The translations under genes and the position numbers were made by a program. Positions 25,054 to 33,296 of a stretch of 45,979 nucleotides of DNA are shown here, piece by piece. The DNA is taken from NCBI GenBank assembly GCA_021739645.1, contig JAIPBL010000050.1, positions 1 to 45,979 on the forward strand, in the 5' to 3' direction. Numbering within the stretch: the stretch's first letter is position 1; each line of letters opens with the position of its first letter. This DNA comes from Saprospiraceae bacterium (GTDB lineage: Bacteria > Bacteroidota > Bacteroidia > Chitinophagales > Saprospiraceae). The notes below the pieces were generated by a model. It did not search any database and had not been told where the DNA came from. It was given only the letters and a program-made list of their open reading frames with translations.

Positions 25054-26082
25054 TCAAAAAGGAAGCACGTCCGGCTCAAAATCATTTTTTGCGCATTGCA
25101 AAAACTGCGCCCCAGTCTCCCGCACCGTTTGCTCGATGGGCGTGTATTGAAACGGAAATGCCGACAGCGATTTTTGCCTATCGTAAAAAAAGGTACGGGC
25201 GCTGGAACGGGCCGTCTGCTTGGTGATGAATGGTGGCTTGCCTGTAATTTTGGAGGCCAACCATGCCACCCGCCAGGCTGTCTCCCGGATGACCGGGGTT
25301 ACAGGAATGGACGGCGGCCTCGCACCAACCGAAGCGGCTATTTTATCAAAAAGCTGTTTGAACGATAGGTCTTCAGCACTTAGGATGTAGCGTTCGCTGC
25401 ATATTTCGCTCTCCATCAACAGCACCATAAACCGCACCACATCCCGCACGTCCACAAAGCCACTAGTGCCGAGCGGTTGGAAGCGCAGCCCTTTCCAGAT
25501 ATTGTGAAAAATCTGCCCGGTACTGGTTCGGCACTTCCAGAAGCCGCTGCCCAGCACGTTGGCCGGGTTGACGATGGCCGCATTCAACCCCTCGGCGATG
25601 CCACGCCATACCTCCATTTCAGCCCGGTGCTTGCTGATGCCGTAAGGGCTGTTCCAGTCCGCATCATGCCAGGTGGTTTGCTCGTCAATATGAGGGTTGT
25701 TGGGCTTGCGCCCAATGGCGGCGATGGAGCTGACGTACACCAGTTTTTCAATGCCAAAATCAAGGGCAAGGTTGACGATGTTGGCCGTTCCTTCCACATT
25801 GGTTTTCATCATGTTGTGGTTGCCATTTTCTTGGAAAGAAACGACCGCTGCGCAATGGTAAACCTGCTGGATGCCCTCCATTGCTGCTTCCAATGCCGAC
25901 ACATCTAGCAGGTCGGCCTCCACCCATTCCACCTTGTCGGCGGCATCTTTTAGCAGGGCCAAGGAACTGCTCGGCTGCCGGGTACAGCGGAGGTTGGTAT
26001 GCCCATTTTGCAGCAAATACCGAACGAGATAGGAGCCAATGAAGCCAGTAGCGCCCGTTATCAGAATTTTTTTTGAAGACAT
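25054..26082 (-). CDS. Extended SDR-family NAD(P)-dependent oxidoreductase/epimerase
   Basis: The 342-residue protein opens MSSKKILITGATGFIGSYLV, giving the Rossmann motif GATGFIG at residues 11-17. The catalytic YGISK (Tyr-x3-Lys) lies at about residue 155, preceded by VYVSSIAAIG. It resembles dihydroflavonol 4-reductase-like or 3-beta-hydroxysteroid-type extended SDRs. The substrate cannot be assigned from sequence. The frame is open 19 codons further upstream, but those residues do not fit the family, so the ATG at 26082 is preferred. It stands alone on the minus strand, upstream of the lipid transporter genes and 138 bp from the permease start. Confidence 0.85.
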   Translation of the reverse strand: MSSKKILITGATGFIGSYLVRYLLQNGHTNLRCTRQPSSSLALLKDAADKVEWVEADLLDVSALEAAMEGIQQVYHCAAVVSFQENGNHNMMKTNVEGTANIVNLALDFGIEKLVYVSSIAAIGRKPNNPHIDEQTTWHDADWNSPYGISKHRAEMEVWRGIAEGLNAAIVNPANVLGSGFWKCRTSTGQIFHNIWKGLRFQPLGTSGFVDVRDVVRFMVLLMESEICSERYILSAEDLSFKQLFDKIAASVGARPPSIPVTPVIRETAWRVAWLASKITGKPPFITKQTARSSARTFFYDRQKSLSAFPFQYTPIEQTVRETGAQFLQCAKNDFEPDVLPF

Positions 26083-26670
26083 TTTGAAAGGTGGTTGCTC
26101 AGGCCGAAAAGGTAAGAATAAAATTTGGGCTTGAAACAAGTCAGCGAGTGAACGCCACTATTTACAAAAGGTTCAAGACCCATCACTGGCGAACGGCTGG
26201 ATAATTTACTTACGTGATGTTTGAAAAGCATTGAAAATCAGCCATTTATGGCTTGCTTGCAGGAAAGTATTAAATCAATACCATTTGCGGGAACTTCGTT
26301 GTGGATTAATACCAAGTGCTAAAAAAATAACCCCTCCGAGGATAAAAGCGCCAAAGGCAATGTACAAAATTAACATAGCGTTGTTTGTTTGTAAGCTGGA
26401 TTAAAAATTTTTCCGACATCAAGATGTTTGGCGCATGGCTGTTCCATACTTTTCGCCCGTAAAATCACTGTATCCTTGATAAATGTTTGGCGAAGCCATC
26501 ATAGAATGTTCCAGCGACTATAATTCGTGTGGGCTAAGGTGAGAAAAATGTCTTAATCCAAGAGAATTTGAGCGTGTTTTTTTTGTAAAATATTTCAAGC
26601 CACTCCATTTCAACCCTGTAATTTGCGGCCAACTATAAAAGCTATACACCATTGAAAATCAACTACAACG
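26083..26670. other. Intergenic region containing one small minus-strand gene candidate
   Basis: Apart from the 33-residue membrane peptide at 26275-26376, no coding signal is visible. The rest is AT-rich and probably contains the promoters for the glycosylase gene at 26671 and for the SDR gene. Confidence 0.5.
26275..26376 (-). CDS. Small single-pass membrane protein candidate (33 residues)
   Basis: The frame from ATG at 26376 to TGA at 26275 encodes 33 residues. MLILYIAFGAFILGGVIFLA forms one transmembrane helix, followed by a basic, polar tail (LGINPQRSSRKWY). The positive tail after the helix suggests an N-out/C-in single-pass topology. Codons are natural and no competing frame exists here. 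I do not recognise a family. Short membrane peptides of this type are often missed in annotation. No Shine-Dalgarno sequence is visible, which is usual in this phylum. Confidence 0.5.
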   Translation of the reverse strand: MLILYIAFGAFILGGVIFLALGINPQRSSRKWY

Positions 26671-27276
26671 ATGCAAACCACCGTCACCCGACACCTTTCG
26701 CAAGACCCCGTACTGAAAAATTTGGTGGACAAAATTACTTTCCGTGAGCTGTCCATCAACTCCAAAGGCGTGTACCTCGACCTGCTCGGCTCCATCATCA
26801 GCCAGCAGCTTTCCACCAAAGTGGCCAATGTCATCGCAGGGCGCTTTCGGGCATTGTTTCCCAACGACAATCCGCAACCGCGCCTGCTCTTGGAAAAGGA
26901 CATTGACACCCTACGCAGCGCCGGGCTTTCGAGGCAAAAAGCTGCCTACCTGCAAAACGTCGCCGATTTTTTCCAACGGGAAAACCTCCTCGAAAAGGAC
27001 TGGAGCGACATGGACAACGATGAAATCATCCGCTATTTGACCCAAATAAAAGGTGTGGGGAAATGGACCGTGGAAATGATTCTGATGTTCTCCCTCAGCC
27101 GCCCCGATGTGCTGCCCCTCGACGACCTCGGCATCCGAATGGCTATTGCTGAATTGTACAACCTATCGGAAACGGGCAAAGCCATGCACCAGCGAATGAC
27201 CGAAGTAGCAGAAGCTTGGCAACCCTACCGCTCCTACGCCTGCCTGTATTTGTGGCGACACAAGGATGGGGGTTGA
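26671..27276 (+). CDS. DNA-3-methyladenine glycosylase II-like (AlkA/HhH-GPD family)
   Basis: The 201-residue protein has the helix-hairpin-helix motif LTQIKGVGKWTVEMIL (residues 123-138), followed by the Gly/Pro-Asp segment DVLPLDDLGI with the expected catalytic Asp152. The N-terminal half (SIISQQLSTKVANVIAGRFR) is typical of short AlkA-type enzymes without the extra N-terminal domain of E. coli AlkA. It excises alkylated purines such as 3-methyladenine as the first step of base excision repair. It faces a second, structurally unrelated alkylpurine glycosylase gene across an inverted repeat. Confidence 0.92.
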   Translation: MQTTVTRHLSQDPVLKNLVDKITFRELSINSKGVYLDLLGSIISQQLSTKVANVIAGRFRALFPNDNPQPRLLLEKDIDTLRSAGLSRQKAAYLQNVADFFQRENLLEKDWSDMDNDEIIRYLTQIKGVGKWTVEMILMFSLSRPDVLPLDDLGIRMAIAELYNLSETGKAMHQRMTEVAEAWQPYRSYACLYLWRHKDGG

Positions 27277-27279
27277 AAT

Positions 27280-27359
27280 AGTTGGCAGTTCGACAGTGGG
27301 CAGTCAGGAGCTGCTTCCACGTTCTCGACTGCCAACTGCCGCCTGTCGAACTGCCAACT
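27280..27359. repeat. Inverted short-period repeat between two convergent glycosylase genes
   Basis: The left arm AGTTGGCAGTTCGACAG begins at 27280, four bases after one stop codon. The right arm 27327-27359 is its imperfect inverse, made of GACTGCC, GTCGAACTGCC and AACT units, and runs into the stop codon of the converging gene (27359-27361). The arms can form a hairpin in transcripts from either direction and may act as a bidirectional terminator. Confidence 0.75.
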
Positions 27360-27967
27360 CACTTCGCCGGGCTTGTCCAAACTGAGTTTCTTATTCTGAA
27401 ACGCCAAGGCCAGTCGGCGCATTCCTTCGCATAAGCCACCCCCACCCTCGGGCTGTCCACAATGTTTTCTTCCAAAACGACCTCGCCGCGGTCTTCCAGC
27501 CAAATGGGGCCGGTGGGGTCGAGCAGGCTAAGACCCGTGTGGGCTGTTCGAATGCCGAGTGCCTCCGTCAATGCGCCGGGGCCTGCCGTCAGCCTGCGCT
27601 CCAAGCGTTCCATTTTGCGCCGTTTGAGCATAAATTCCACATTGTCAATGGGTTGTACGGCTCGAATTAGTACAGCGTGAGCCATGTCCGCTGGGCCAGT
27701 TACCACATTGAATAGGTGGTGGATACCGTAGCAGAGATAAACATAGGCATGGCCTCCTTCGGAAAACATGACGTCGGTACGATTGGTACGGCGGTTGCCG
27801 AAAGCATGGGAGGCTCGGTCGTCAGGGGCTCGGTAGGCTTCCGTTTCCACTATTTTTCCAGCGGTAATTTCACCATTGAAATTGGTGACAAGGTATTTGC
27901 CGAGCAGGTCTTTGGCGACTTGTACGACGTCGGGGCGGGTAAAAAACTGGAGAGGAAGGACAGGCAT
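27359..27967 (-). CDS. DNA-3-methyladenine glycosylase (AAG/MPG family)
   Basis: The 202-residue protein has the AAG-family core: IVETEAYRAPDDRASHAFG, with Glu43 as the expected general base and Tyr45 and His54 in the lesion pocket, followed by HAYVYLCYGIHHLFNVVTG and TAGPGALTEALGI. The length is normal for bacterial AAG. It flips out and excises 3-methyladenine, hypoxanthine and related lesions without the HhH fold used by AlkA. Having the two unrelated enzyme types side by side suggests a local alkylation-repair pair, but they converge and so are not co-transcribed. Confidence 0.95.
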   Translation of the reverse strand: MPVLPLQFFTRPDVVQVAKDLLGKYLVTNFNGEITAGKIVETEAYRAPDDRASHAFGNRRTNRTDVMFSEGGHAYVYLCYGIHHLFNVVTGPADMAHAVLIRAVQPIDNVEFMLKRRKMERLERRLTAGPGALTEALGIRTAHTGLSLLDPTGPIWLEDRGEVVLEENIVDSPRVGVAYAKECADWPWRFRIRNSVWTSPAK

Positions 27968-28351
27968 TCTCGAAAATTGAAAAATTAGGCCATTCTTTTC
28001 TTTCTTAAAAACAACAGATAAGATACGTCCGTGAAATTAGTTTAGAGAATAAATTGTGCGAGTAATTGATTTCCAACACAATGCCAAATACCTAATTCCC
28101 AATACCTACTTACTTGTTCATCTTTCAACTTTTGGTGGAGGCGAAAGGTACAGTATTTCTACTGGCCTTACTTTTTACCTAAAAGTTGCACTTCAAACTT
28201 GAATCTAAGACATCATTTGATTTTTCAGATTGAAATCATGTCAAAAGTCCAGTTCACTAAGAACACTTTATTCGCTTTACTTTTCTAAATACAAATAGAC
28301 TCCCTTCCCATCTCAGCGAAAATTCGCTCCAATCCCCCTACCTTTGCCCCC
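27968..28351. other. Intergenic region upstream of the ScfR-like regulator
   Basis: No gene is visible. It contains a short-period repeat (AATACCTAATTCCCAATACC at about 28086-28105), AT-rich DNA, and TACCTTTG at 28339-28346, which matches the -7 consensus but lies only 5 bp from the start codon. Confidence 0.5.
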
Positions 28352-29842
28352 ATGAGTCAGAAATCGCCGAACGAGCGCATCATTTTCGGGTTGAAACTCA
28401 AGCAGTTACGCCAATCCCGTGGCCTAAATTTCGCTGATTTTGCGAAGCAAACCGGCATGTCCATCTCCTACCTGAACGAAATCGAGAAGGGCAAAAAATT
28501 CCCGAAAGAAGACAAAATAGCACTGCTGGCCGGGGCGCTCGGCGTGGATTCGGCGGAGCTGATGTCAATGGATTTGGGGAAAAACCTCGGCCCCGTGGCC
28601 GACCTGCTCAGTTCCAATTTCCTCAACGAACTCCCGCTCGACCTCTTCGACATTGACCTCTCCAAAGTGGTAGAAATCATCGCCAATGCGCCACTGAAAG
28701 TTGGGGCTTTCATTTCCACACTGGTTGAATTGTCGAGGAATTACGCACTGGCCGAGGAGAATTTCTACTTCGGCGCACTTCGCTCCTACTTGGAACTCAA
28801 CAACAATTATTTCGAGGAAATCGAACAGGCCGCCGCCGATTTTGCGGAGCGAAACAAACTGCCAACGACGGGCCTAATGTCTGTGGAATTGCTCGCCCGC
28901 CTCCTAGAGAAGCGCTACGGCTACACCATCGTCGAGAACGGGCTGTCGCCTTATCCGGAGCTAGCGGACATCCGTTCCGTCTTTGTTCCCAAATCAAAGA
29001 AGCTGTTGCTGAACGGCAAGCTGAACGATATGCAAAAGGCGTTTCAGTTCGGTAAAGAGCTGGGATTCAATTATTTAGGCTTAAAAGAACGGGCCAATAC
29101 CGCCGCCCTCCTGCGGGTCAATTCCTTTGAGGAAGTGCTCAGCCACTTCAAGGCCGGCTACTTTTCGGCGGCGCTGCTGATGAACCGTGAGGCGTTCAAC
29201 CGGGACATGGAGGGGTTCTTCCAACTTCCCCGCTGGGACGGCGAATTCATCCTCGGCCTGCTGCGCAAGTACCAGGCTTCGCCGGAGATGCTCTTCCAGC
29301 GCATGACCAACGTGCTGCCGCAATTCTTCGGGCTGGAGAAACTCTTCTTGCTCCGTTTCATCCAAACCCCGGCTACCGGGCAGTTCAGGATGGACAAGGA
29401 ACTGCACCTCAACCGCCGCCATCAACCGCATGGCAACGCCATCAGCGAGCATTACTGCCGCCGCTGGCTGGCCACTTCGCTGCTCGAAGATTTGTCGCAA
29501 ATGCAACAAGGTGGCAAGTACACCGGGGCGCTCGTCGGGGCGCAGCGCAGCCGCTACCACGACACCAAGGATGAGTACCTCTGCTTCACCATCGCCCGCC
29601 CGGCCTACCCCTCGCCCGACCAGAACGTGAGCATCACCGTGGGCATCCTCGTTGACCCCTCGCTGCGCAAACGGGTGAAGTTCCTCGACGACCCCGCCAT
29701 CGCCCGCCGGGAGGTGAACACGACCTGCGAGCGCTGCCCCATTCAAAACTGTGCTGAACGGGCGGCTCTACCGACGGTGGTGGAGGCGAAAGAAAGGCGG
29801 AAACGGGTGCAGAAGGTGTTGCGGGAGTTGGGGGAAAAGTAG
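28352..29842 (+). CDS. ScfR/RamB-like XRE transcriptional regulator with degenerate ImmA/IrrE and fatty-acyl sensor domains
   Basis: The 496-residue protein has an N-terminal XRE helix-turn-helix (residues about 13-66: LKQLRQSRGLNFADFAKQTG ... SYLNEIEKGKKFP). A middle region (about 170-290) resembles the ImmA/IrrE peptidase fold, and a C-terminal domain ends in the cysteine motif TCERCPIQNCAERAA typical of short-chain fatty-acyl regulators (ScfR, RamB, PrpC-type). In the middle domain the usual HExxH is replaced by FGKELGF, so it should not be a metalloprotease. Family members sense acyl-CoA species and control acetate or propionate metabolism genes, but no such genes lie nearby. It sits upstream of pheT on the same strand. 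Confidence 0.85.
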   Translation: MSQKSPNERIIFGLKLKQLRQSRGLNFADFAKQTGMSISYLNEIEKGKKFPKEDKIALLAGALGVDSAELMSMDLGKNLGPVADLLSSNFLNELPLDLFDIDLSKVVEIIANAPLKVGAFISTLVELSRNYALAEENFYFGALRSYLELNNNYFEEIEQAAADFAERNKLPTTGLMSVELLARLLEKRYGYTIVENGLSPYPELADIRSVFVPKSKKLLLNGKLNDMQKAFQFGKELGFNYLGLKERANTAALLRVNSFEEVLSHFKAGYFSAALLMNREAFNRDMEGFFQLPRWDGEFILGLLRKYQASPEMLFQRMTNVLPQFFGLEKLFLLRFIQTPATGQFRMDKELHLNRRHQPHGNAISEHYCRRWLATSLLEDLSQMQQGGKYTGALVGAQRSRYHDTKDEYLCFTIARPAYPSPDQNVSITVGILVDPSLRKRVKFLDDPAIARREVNTTCERCPIQNCAERAALPTVVEAKERRKRVQKVLRELGEK

Positions 29843-29878
29843 TTTTAAACCTATCTTCGCCCCTTCAAATTTAGAAAA

Positions 29879-32362
29879 ATGACCATATCACTAAACTGGC
29901 TCAAAGAATACATAGACATCAACCTTCCAGCGGAGGAAATCTCGAACCTGCTCACCAGCCTCGGCCTCGAAGTGGAGGGCATGGAGGAGGTGGAAAGCAT
30001 CAAAGGCGGCCTGGAAGGCGTCGTGGTGGGAGAAGTGAAGGAATGCTGGCGGCACCCGAACGCTGACAAGCTCAGCCTCACCAAAGTGGATATCGGCACA
30101 GGCGACTTACTGCAAATCGTTTGCGGAGCACCCAACGTGGCCGCCGGGCAGCGGGTTCTCGTGGCCACGGTCGGCACTACGCTCTACCCTACTGGCAGTG
30201 AGCCCCTCACTTTGAAGCTCGGCAAAATCAGGGGCGAAGAGTCGCAGGGCATGATTTGCGCCAGCGACGAACTCGGCCTGAGTGAAGACCACAGCGGCAT
30301 CCTCGTGCTGCCCGCCGACACGGCCATCGGTACCACTGGGCGTGACTATTTTAAGCTGGAAAAAGACATCGTCTATGAAATCGGCCTGACGCCGAACCGC
30401 TCCGACGCTACCTGTCACCTCGGCGTGGCAAGGGATTTGGCCGCTGCGCTGCAAGTGCAGTTTGGGCAAACGAGCGGCGTGAAAATGCCTTCCGTTGAAA
30501 ATTTCAAGGTAAACAACAACAGCCTACCTGTGGCTGTCATGGTCGAAAATACAGAGGCTTGCCCCCGCTACGCTGGCGTGACCATCAAGGGCGTGACCAT
30601 CGGCGAATCGCCGGATTGGCTGAAAAAGCGGCTGCTTTCCATTGGTGTGCGGCCTATCAGCAATGTGGTGGACATCACGAATTTCATCCTCCACGAACTG
30701 GGCCAGCCACTCCACGCTTTTGATTTAGATGAAATCGCTGGGCAAAAAATCATCGTGAAAACATTGCCGGAAGGCACCAAATTCCAGAGCCTCGACGAGC
30801 GGGAGCGCAGCCTCAGCGACCACGACCTGATGATTTGCGATGGCGACTCAAACGGCATGTGCATCGGCGGTGTGTTCGGTGGTGCAACGTCGGGCGTGAA
30901 GGACACAACGAAAAACATCTTCCTCGAAAGCGCCCATTTCAACGCAAAATGGATACGCCGCAGCAGCACCCGCCACGACCTTCGCACGGATGCCGCCAAG
31001 GTGTTTGAAAAAGGCAGCGACCCGAACATCTGCGTGTACGCCCTGAAGCGGGCAGCGGCAATGATAGTGGAACTGGCAGGTGGTGAAATTGCCTCGGAAG
31101 TAGTGGACGTTTACCCAAATCCCATTGAGAACCAGTTAATTACCGTTTCATTCGATTATGTGAACCGCCTCATCGGTATGGAAATTCCGAAGGAAAAAAT
31201 AAATGAAATACTCTCAGCACTCGAGATGAAAATCATGGCGGAAACGAGCGATTCCTTCACCGTCAGCGTACCGACGGACAAGGCCGACGTGACCCGCCCA
31301 GCTGATGTGGTGGAGGAAATCTTGCGAGTTTTCGGCTTGGACAACGTGCCAGCCCCTGCGCAAATCCGCAGCAGCATGGTGGCCAGCGAGAAGCCCGACC
31401 CGAACGCCGTGCGCAATACCGTCGCTGATTTTTTGGCGGCCAACGGCTTCAACGAGGTAATGAACCTATCGCTCTCGCAATCAGCGTTTCACAAGGAAAT
31501 TTTACCGAAGGAAACAAGCGAACTCGTTTTTGTGAACAATACGAGCAATGTGCAGCTTGACATTATGCGCCCGACGATGCTGTTCAGTGGACTGGAGGCA
31601 GTGGTGAACAACCAGAATCGGCAGCAGTCGGATTTGAAATTGTTTGAGTTTGGGAAAACGTACCATCCGATTGCGGATTCTACGGCCTCCAATCCGCAAT
31701 CTACAATCCGCAATCCGCAATACATTGAGCCACAGCACTTGACGCTGTTCCTAACTGGCCAACGATGGCCGGAGAGCTGGCGCAACAAGGAGAAGGTTTC
31801 GGCAGATTTTTTCACTTTGAAATCTTTTGTGGGCAACGTGCTGACCCGCCTCGGCGTGGGCAGCGGATTCCAGGAAACGGCTGTGAAGGACGAGGTTCTT
31901 GCCTACGGCATCAAGTATCATCGGGGGCCGCAGGATTTGGTGGTTTTTGGGAAGGTGCAACCGAAGGTTTGCAAGAAGATGGGCGTTCGTGGCGAAGTTT
32001 TTTACGCTGACCTGAACTGGGACGCCTTGCTGGCAGCCGCCAAAAAACAGAGTATCAGTTTTGCGGAGCTGAACAAGTACCCAACGGTGCGTAGAGACCT
32101 TGCGGTGGTGATTGGTAAATCCGTAAAATTTAGCGACCTTGCCGCCGTTGCCAAAAAAGTTGGCAAAAAGCTGTTGAAAGATATAAATTTGTTCGATGTC
32201 TTTGAAGACGAGACCAAGCTTGGCGAGGGTAAAAAGTCCTACGCCCTGAGTTTTAGCTTCGAAGACCCGACCCGCACCTTGCAGGATAAAGAGGTGGACG
32301 CCGTGATGAATGAATTAATCGAGGCGTTTGAGGGGAAACTTGGAGCGCTGATACGGCGTTAA
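29879..32362 (+). CDS. pheT: Phenylalanyl-tRNA synthetase beta subunit
   Basis: The 827-residue protein has the complete PheT order. First is an N-terminal EMAPII-like tRNA-binding domain (residues about 40-150, VVVGEVKECWRHPNADKLSL). Next come B3/B4 (about 215-385), B5 (about 400-475) and the synthetase core. Last is a C-terminal anticodon-binding FDX-ACB domain (LNKYPTVRRDLAVVIG ... GKKSYALSFSFEDPTRTLQD). With PheS it charges tRNA-Phe and edits mischarged Tyr. pheS is not in this window. Residues about 598-615 are encoded by a short-period repeat (STASNPQSTIRNPQYIEPQH), which appears to lengthen the loop before the LTLFLTGQRW strand. The reading frame is intact. Confidence 0.97.
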   Translation: MTISLNWLKEYIDINLPAEEISNLLTSLGLEVEGMEEVESIKGGLEGVVVGEVKECWRHPNADKLSLTKVDIGTGDLLQIVCGAPNVAAGQRVLVATVGTTLYPTGSEPLTLKLGKIRGEESQGMICASDELGLSEDHSGILVLPADTAIGTTGRDYFKLEKDIVYEIGLTPNRSDATCHLGVARDLAAALQVQFGQTSGVKMPSVENFKVNNNSLPVAVMVENTEACPRYAGVTIKGVTIGESPDWLKKRLLSIGVRPISNVVDITNFILHELGQPLHAFDLDEIAGQKIIVKTLPEGTKFQSLDERERSLSDHDLMICDGDSNGMCIGGVFGGATSGVKDTTKNIFLESAHFNAKWIRRSSTRHDLRTDAAKVFEKGSDPNICVYALKRAAAMIVELAGGEIASEVVDVYPNPIENQLITVSFDYVNRLIGMEIPKEKINEILSALEMKIMAETSDSFTVSVPTDKADVTRPADVVEEILRVFGLDNVPAPAQIRSSMVASEKPDPNAVRNTVADFLAANGFNEVMNLSLSQSAFHKEILPKETSELVFVNNTSNVQLDIMRPTMLFSGLEAVVNNQNRQQSDLKLFEFGKTYHPIADSTASNPQSTIRNPQYIEPQHLTLFLTGQRWPESWRNKEKVSADFFTLKSFVGNVLTRLGVGSGFQETAVKDEVLAYGIKYHRGPQDLVVFGKVQPKVCKKMGVRGEVFYADLNWDALLAAAKKQSISFAELNKYPTVRRDLAVVIGKSVKFSDLAAVAKKVGKKLLKDINLFDVFEDETKLGEGKKSYALSFSFEDPTRTLQDKEVDAVMNELIEAFEGKLGALIRR
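31669..31721. repeat. Short-period inverted repeat inside pheT
   Basis: The left arm GATTGCGGATT (31669-31679) is inverted in the right array AATCCGCAATCTACAATCCG (31691 onward, to 31721), which holds three AATCCGCAAT-type units. The tract stays in frame and encodes NPQSTIRNPQ. The same kind of tract normally occurs between genes in this window. Confidence 0.75.
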
Positions 32363-32372
32363 TACTGTTGAA

Positions 32373-32612
32373 ATGACCGAAATCAATTGGCACGACTATA
32401 TTTCAAGCGACCCAAAGATACTCTTTGGCAAGCCAGTGGTGAAAGGCACAAGGGTGCCCGTTGACCTGATTTTGGAGAAATTGGGGAAAGGAGAAAGTAT
32501 TGAGCGGCTTTTGAAAGCGTATCCGAGGGTGGAAAAGCAGGCGATATATGCTTGTTTGATATTTGCTGCCGAAGCCGTGAAGAATGAAATAGTAATAGCA
32601 GCGGCTGCCTAA
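32373..32612 (+). CDS. DUF433-family protein, antitoxin-like partner of a PIN-like protein
   Basis: The 79-residue protein contains the DUF433 winged-helix-like signature: SDPKILFGKPVVKGTRVPVD followed by LILEKLGKGESIERLLKAYP. DUF433 proteins commonly lie directly upstream of DUF5615 PIN-like proteins and are regarded as probable antitoxins or regulators of that pair; the next gene is such a protein, 18 bp downstream. It begins 10 bp after the pheT stop and may be co-transcribed with pheT. The family call is good; the toxin-antitoxin role is inferred. Confidence 0.85.
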   Translation: MTEINWHDYISSDPKILFGKPVVKGTRVPVDLILEKLGKGESIERLLKAYPRVEKQAIYACLIFAAEAVKNEIVIAAAA

Positions 32613-32630
32613 ATCAGTAACATTTTTCAA

Positions 32631-32987
32631 ATGAAAATCATTGCTGACGAAAGCGTTGACTTTGAAATAGTAGAAGCCTTGAGAGAATCTGGCGTAGAAG
32701 TGGCGGCAGTAGTTGAGATGGCTCCCGGAATCTCAGATGACGAAGTCCTCGAAATGGCCAATAAACTTCAGCTACTTTTGTTGACAGAAGACAAAGATTT
32801 TGGGGAATTGGTCGTCAGGTTGAGAAAACCGAATTTTGGCGTCATTCTTTTGAGACTGAGTGGCGTTGAACTGTTAGTGAAAGTTGAACTTTGCGTAAGC
32901 ACAGTCATTGAGAATTTTGAAAAATTGTACAATCATTTTTCAGTTCTCGACGAAAGAAGACTAAGAATAAGAAGGGTTTACAAATAA
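32631..32987 (+). CDS. DUF5615 PIN-like protein, putative toxin
   Basis: The 118-residue protein starts MKIIADESVDFEIVEALRES, the acidic first strand of the PIN-like fold. It has further acidic residues in DDEVLEMA and LLLTEDKDFGELVVRL, matching the DUF5615 family (Mut7-C-like RNase fold). Asp6, Glu7, Asp46-47, Glu63, Asp64 and Asp66 could form the metal site. It is paired with the DUF433 gene, a common toxin-antitoxin-like arrangement. RNase activity is predicted from the fold, not shown. Confidence 0.82.
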   Translation: MKIIADESVDFEIVEALRESGVEVAAVVEMAPGISDDEVLEMANKLQLLLLTEDKDFGELVVRLRKPNFGVILLRLSGVELLVKVELCVSTVIENFEKLYNHFSVLDERRLRIRRVYK

Positions 32988-33002
32988 AAATTATCGTTAC
33001 CG

Positions 33003-33293
33003 TTGACCCAACAACTTGACAACATCGAACAGAAAGTACAGCAAATGGTGGAAGCAGTGACTGCATTGCGCCAGCAAAATGCCGTTCTTTCCAAAGAATA
33101 TAATAAGCTCAAAGCCGAAATGACAGCTCAGACTGAGCGCATCGGCGAATTGACAGAAAGATTAACTAACTCGCAGCAGGCATTGGCCGGGCAGCGGGGA
33201 GATGATTCGGAAAGCAACCAAAAGTTGAAAAAGCAAATTGACCAATACATCAACGAAATAGATAAATGTATTGAGTGGCTTCAAAACGCTTAG
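33003..33293 (+). CDS. Small coiled-coil protein upstream of zapA
   Basis: The 96-residue protein is almost entirely heptad coiled coil (LDNIEQKVQQMVEAVTALRQ ... AEMTAQTERIGELTERLTNS), with a short C-terminal helix ending in CIEWLQNA. The start is the TTG at 33003, and an ATG at 33045 is an alternative. It lies 3 bp before zapA and should be co-transcribed with it. Its size, coiled coil and position suggest a ZapB-like or other divisome-associated protein, but sequence similarity to a named family is not clear to me. Confidence 0.72.
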   Translation: MTQQLDNIEQKVQQMVEAVTALRQQNAVLSKEYNKLKAEMTAQTERIGELTERLTNSQQALAGQRGDDSESNQKLKKQIDQYINEIDKCIEWLQNA

Positions 33294-33296
33294 GAT

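Noticed and set aside
26083-26160. 19-codon upstream extension of the SDR gene
   Set aside because: The residues MFQAQILFLPFRPEQPPFK precede the Rossmann start and do not fit the family; MSSKKILITG is the expected N-terminus.
27280-27359. CRISPR-like repeat array
   Set aside because: There are only a few short, imperfect units in inverted orientation, with no regular spacers and no cas genes.
29081-29746. Minus-strand frame of 221 codons opposite the ScfR-like regulator
   Set aside because: The plus-strand gene has clear HTH and cysteine motifs; the antisense frame has no family.
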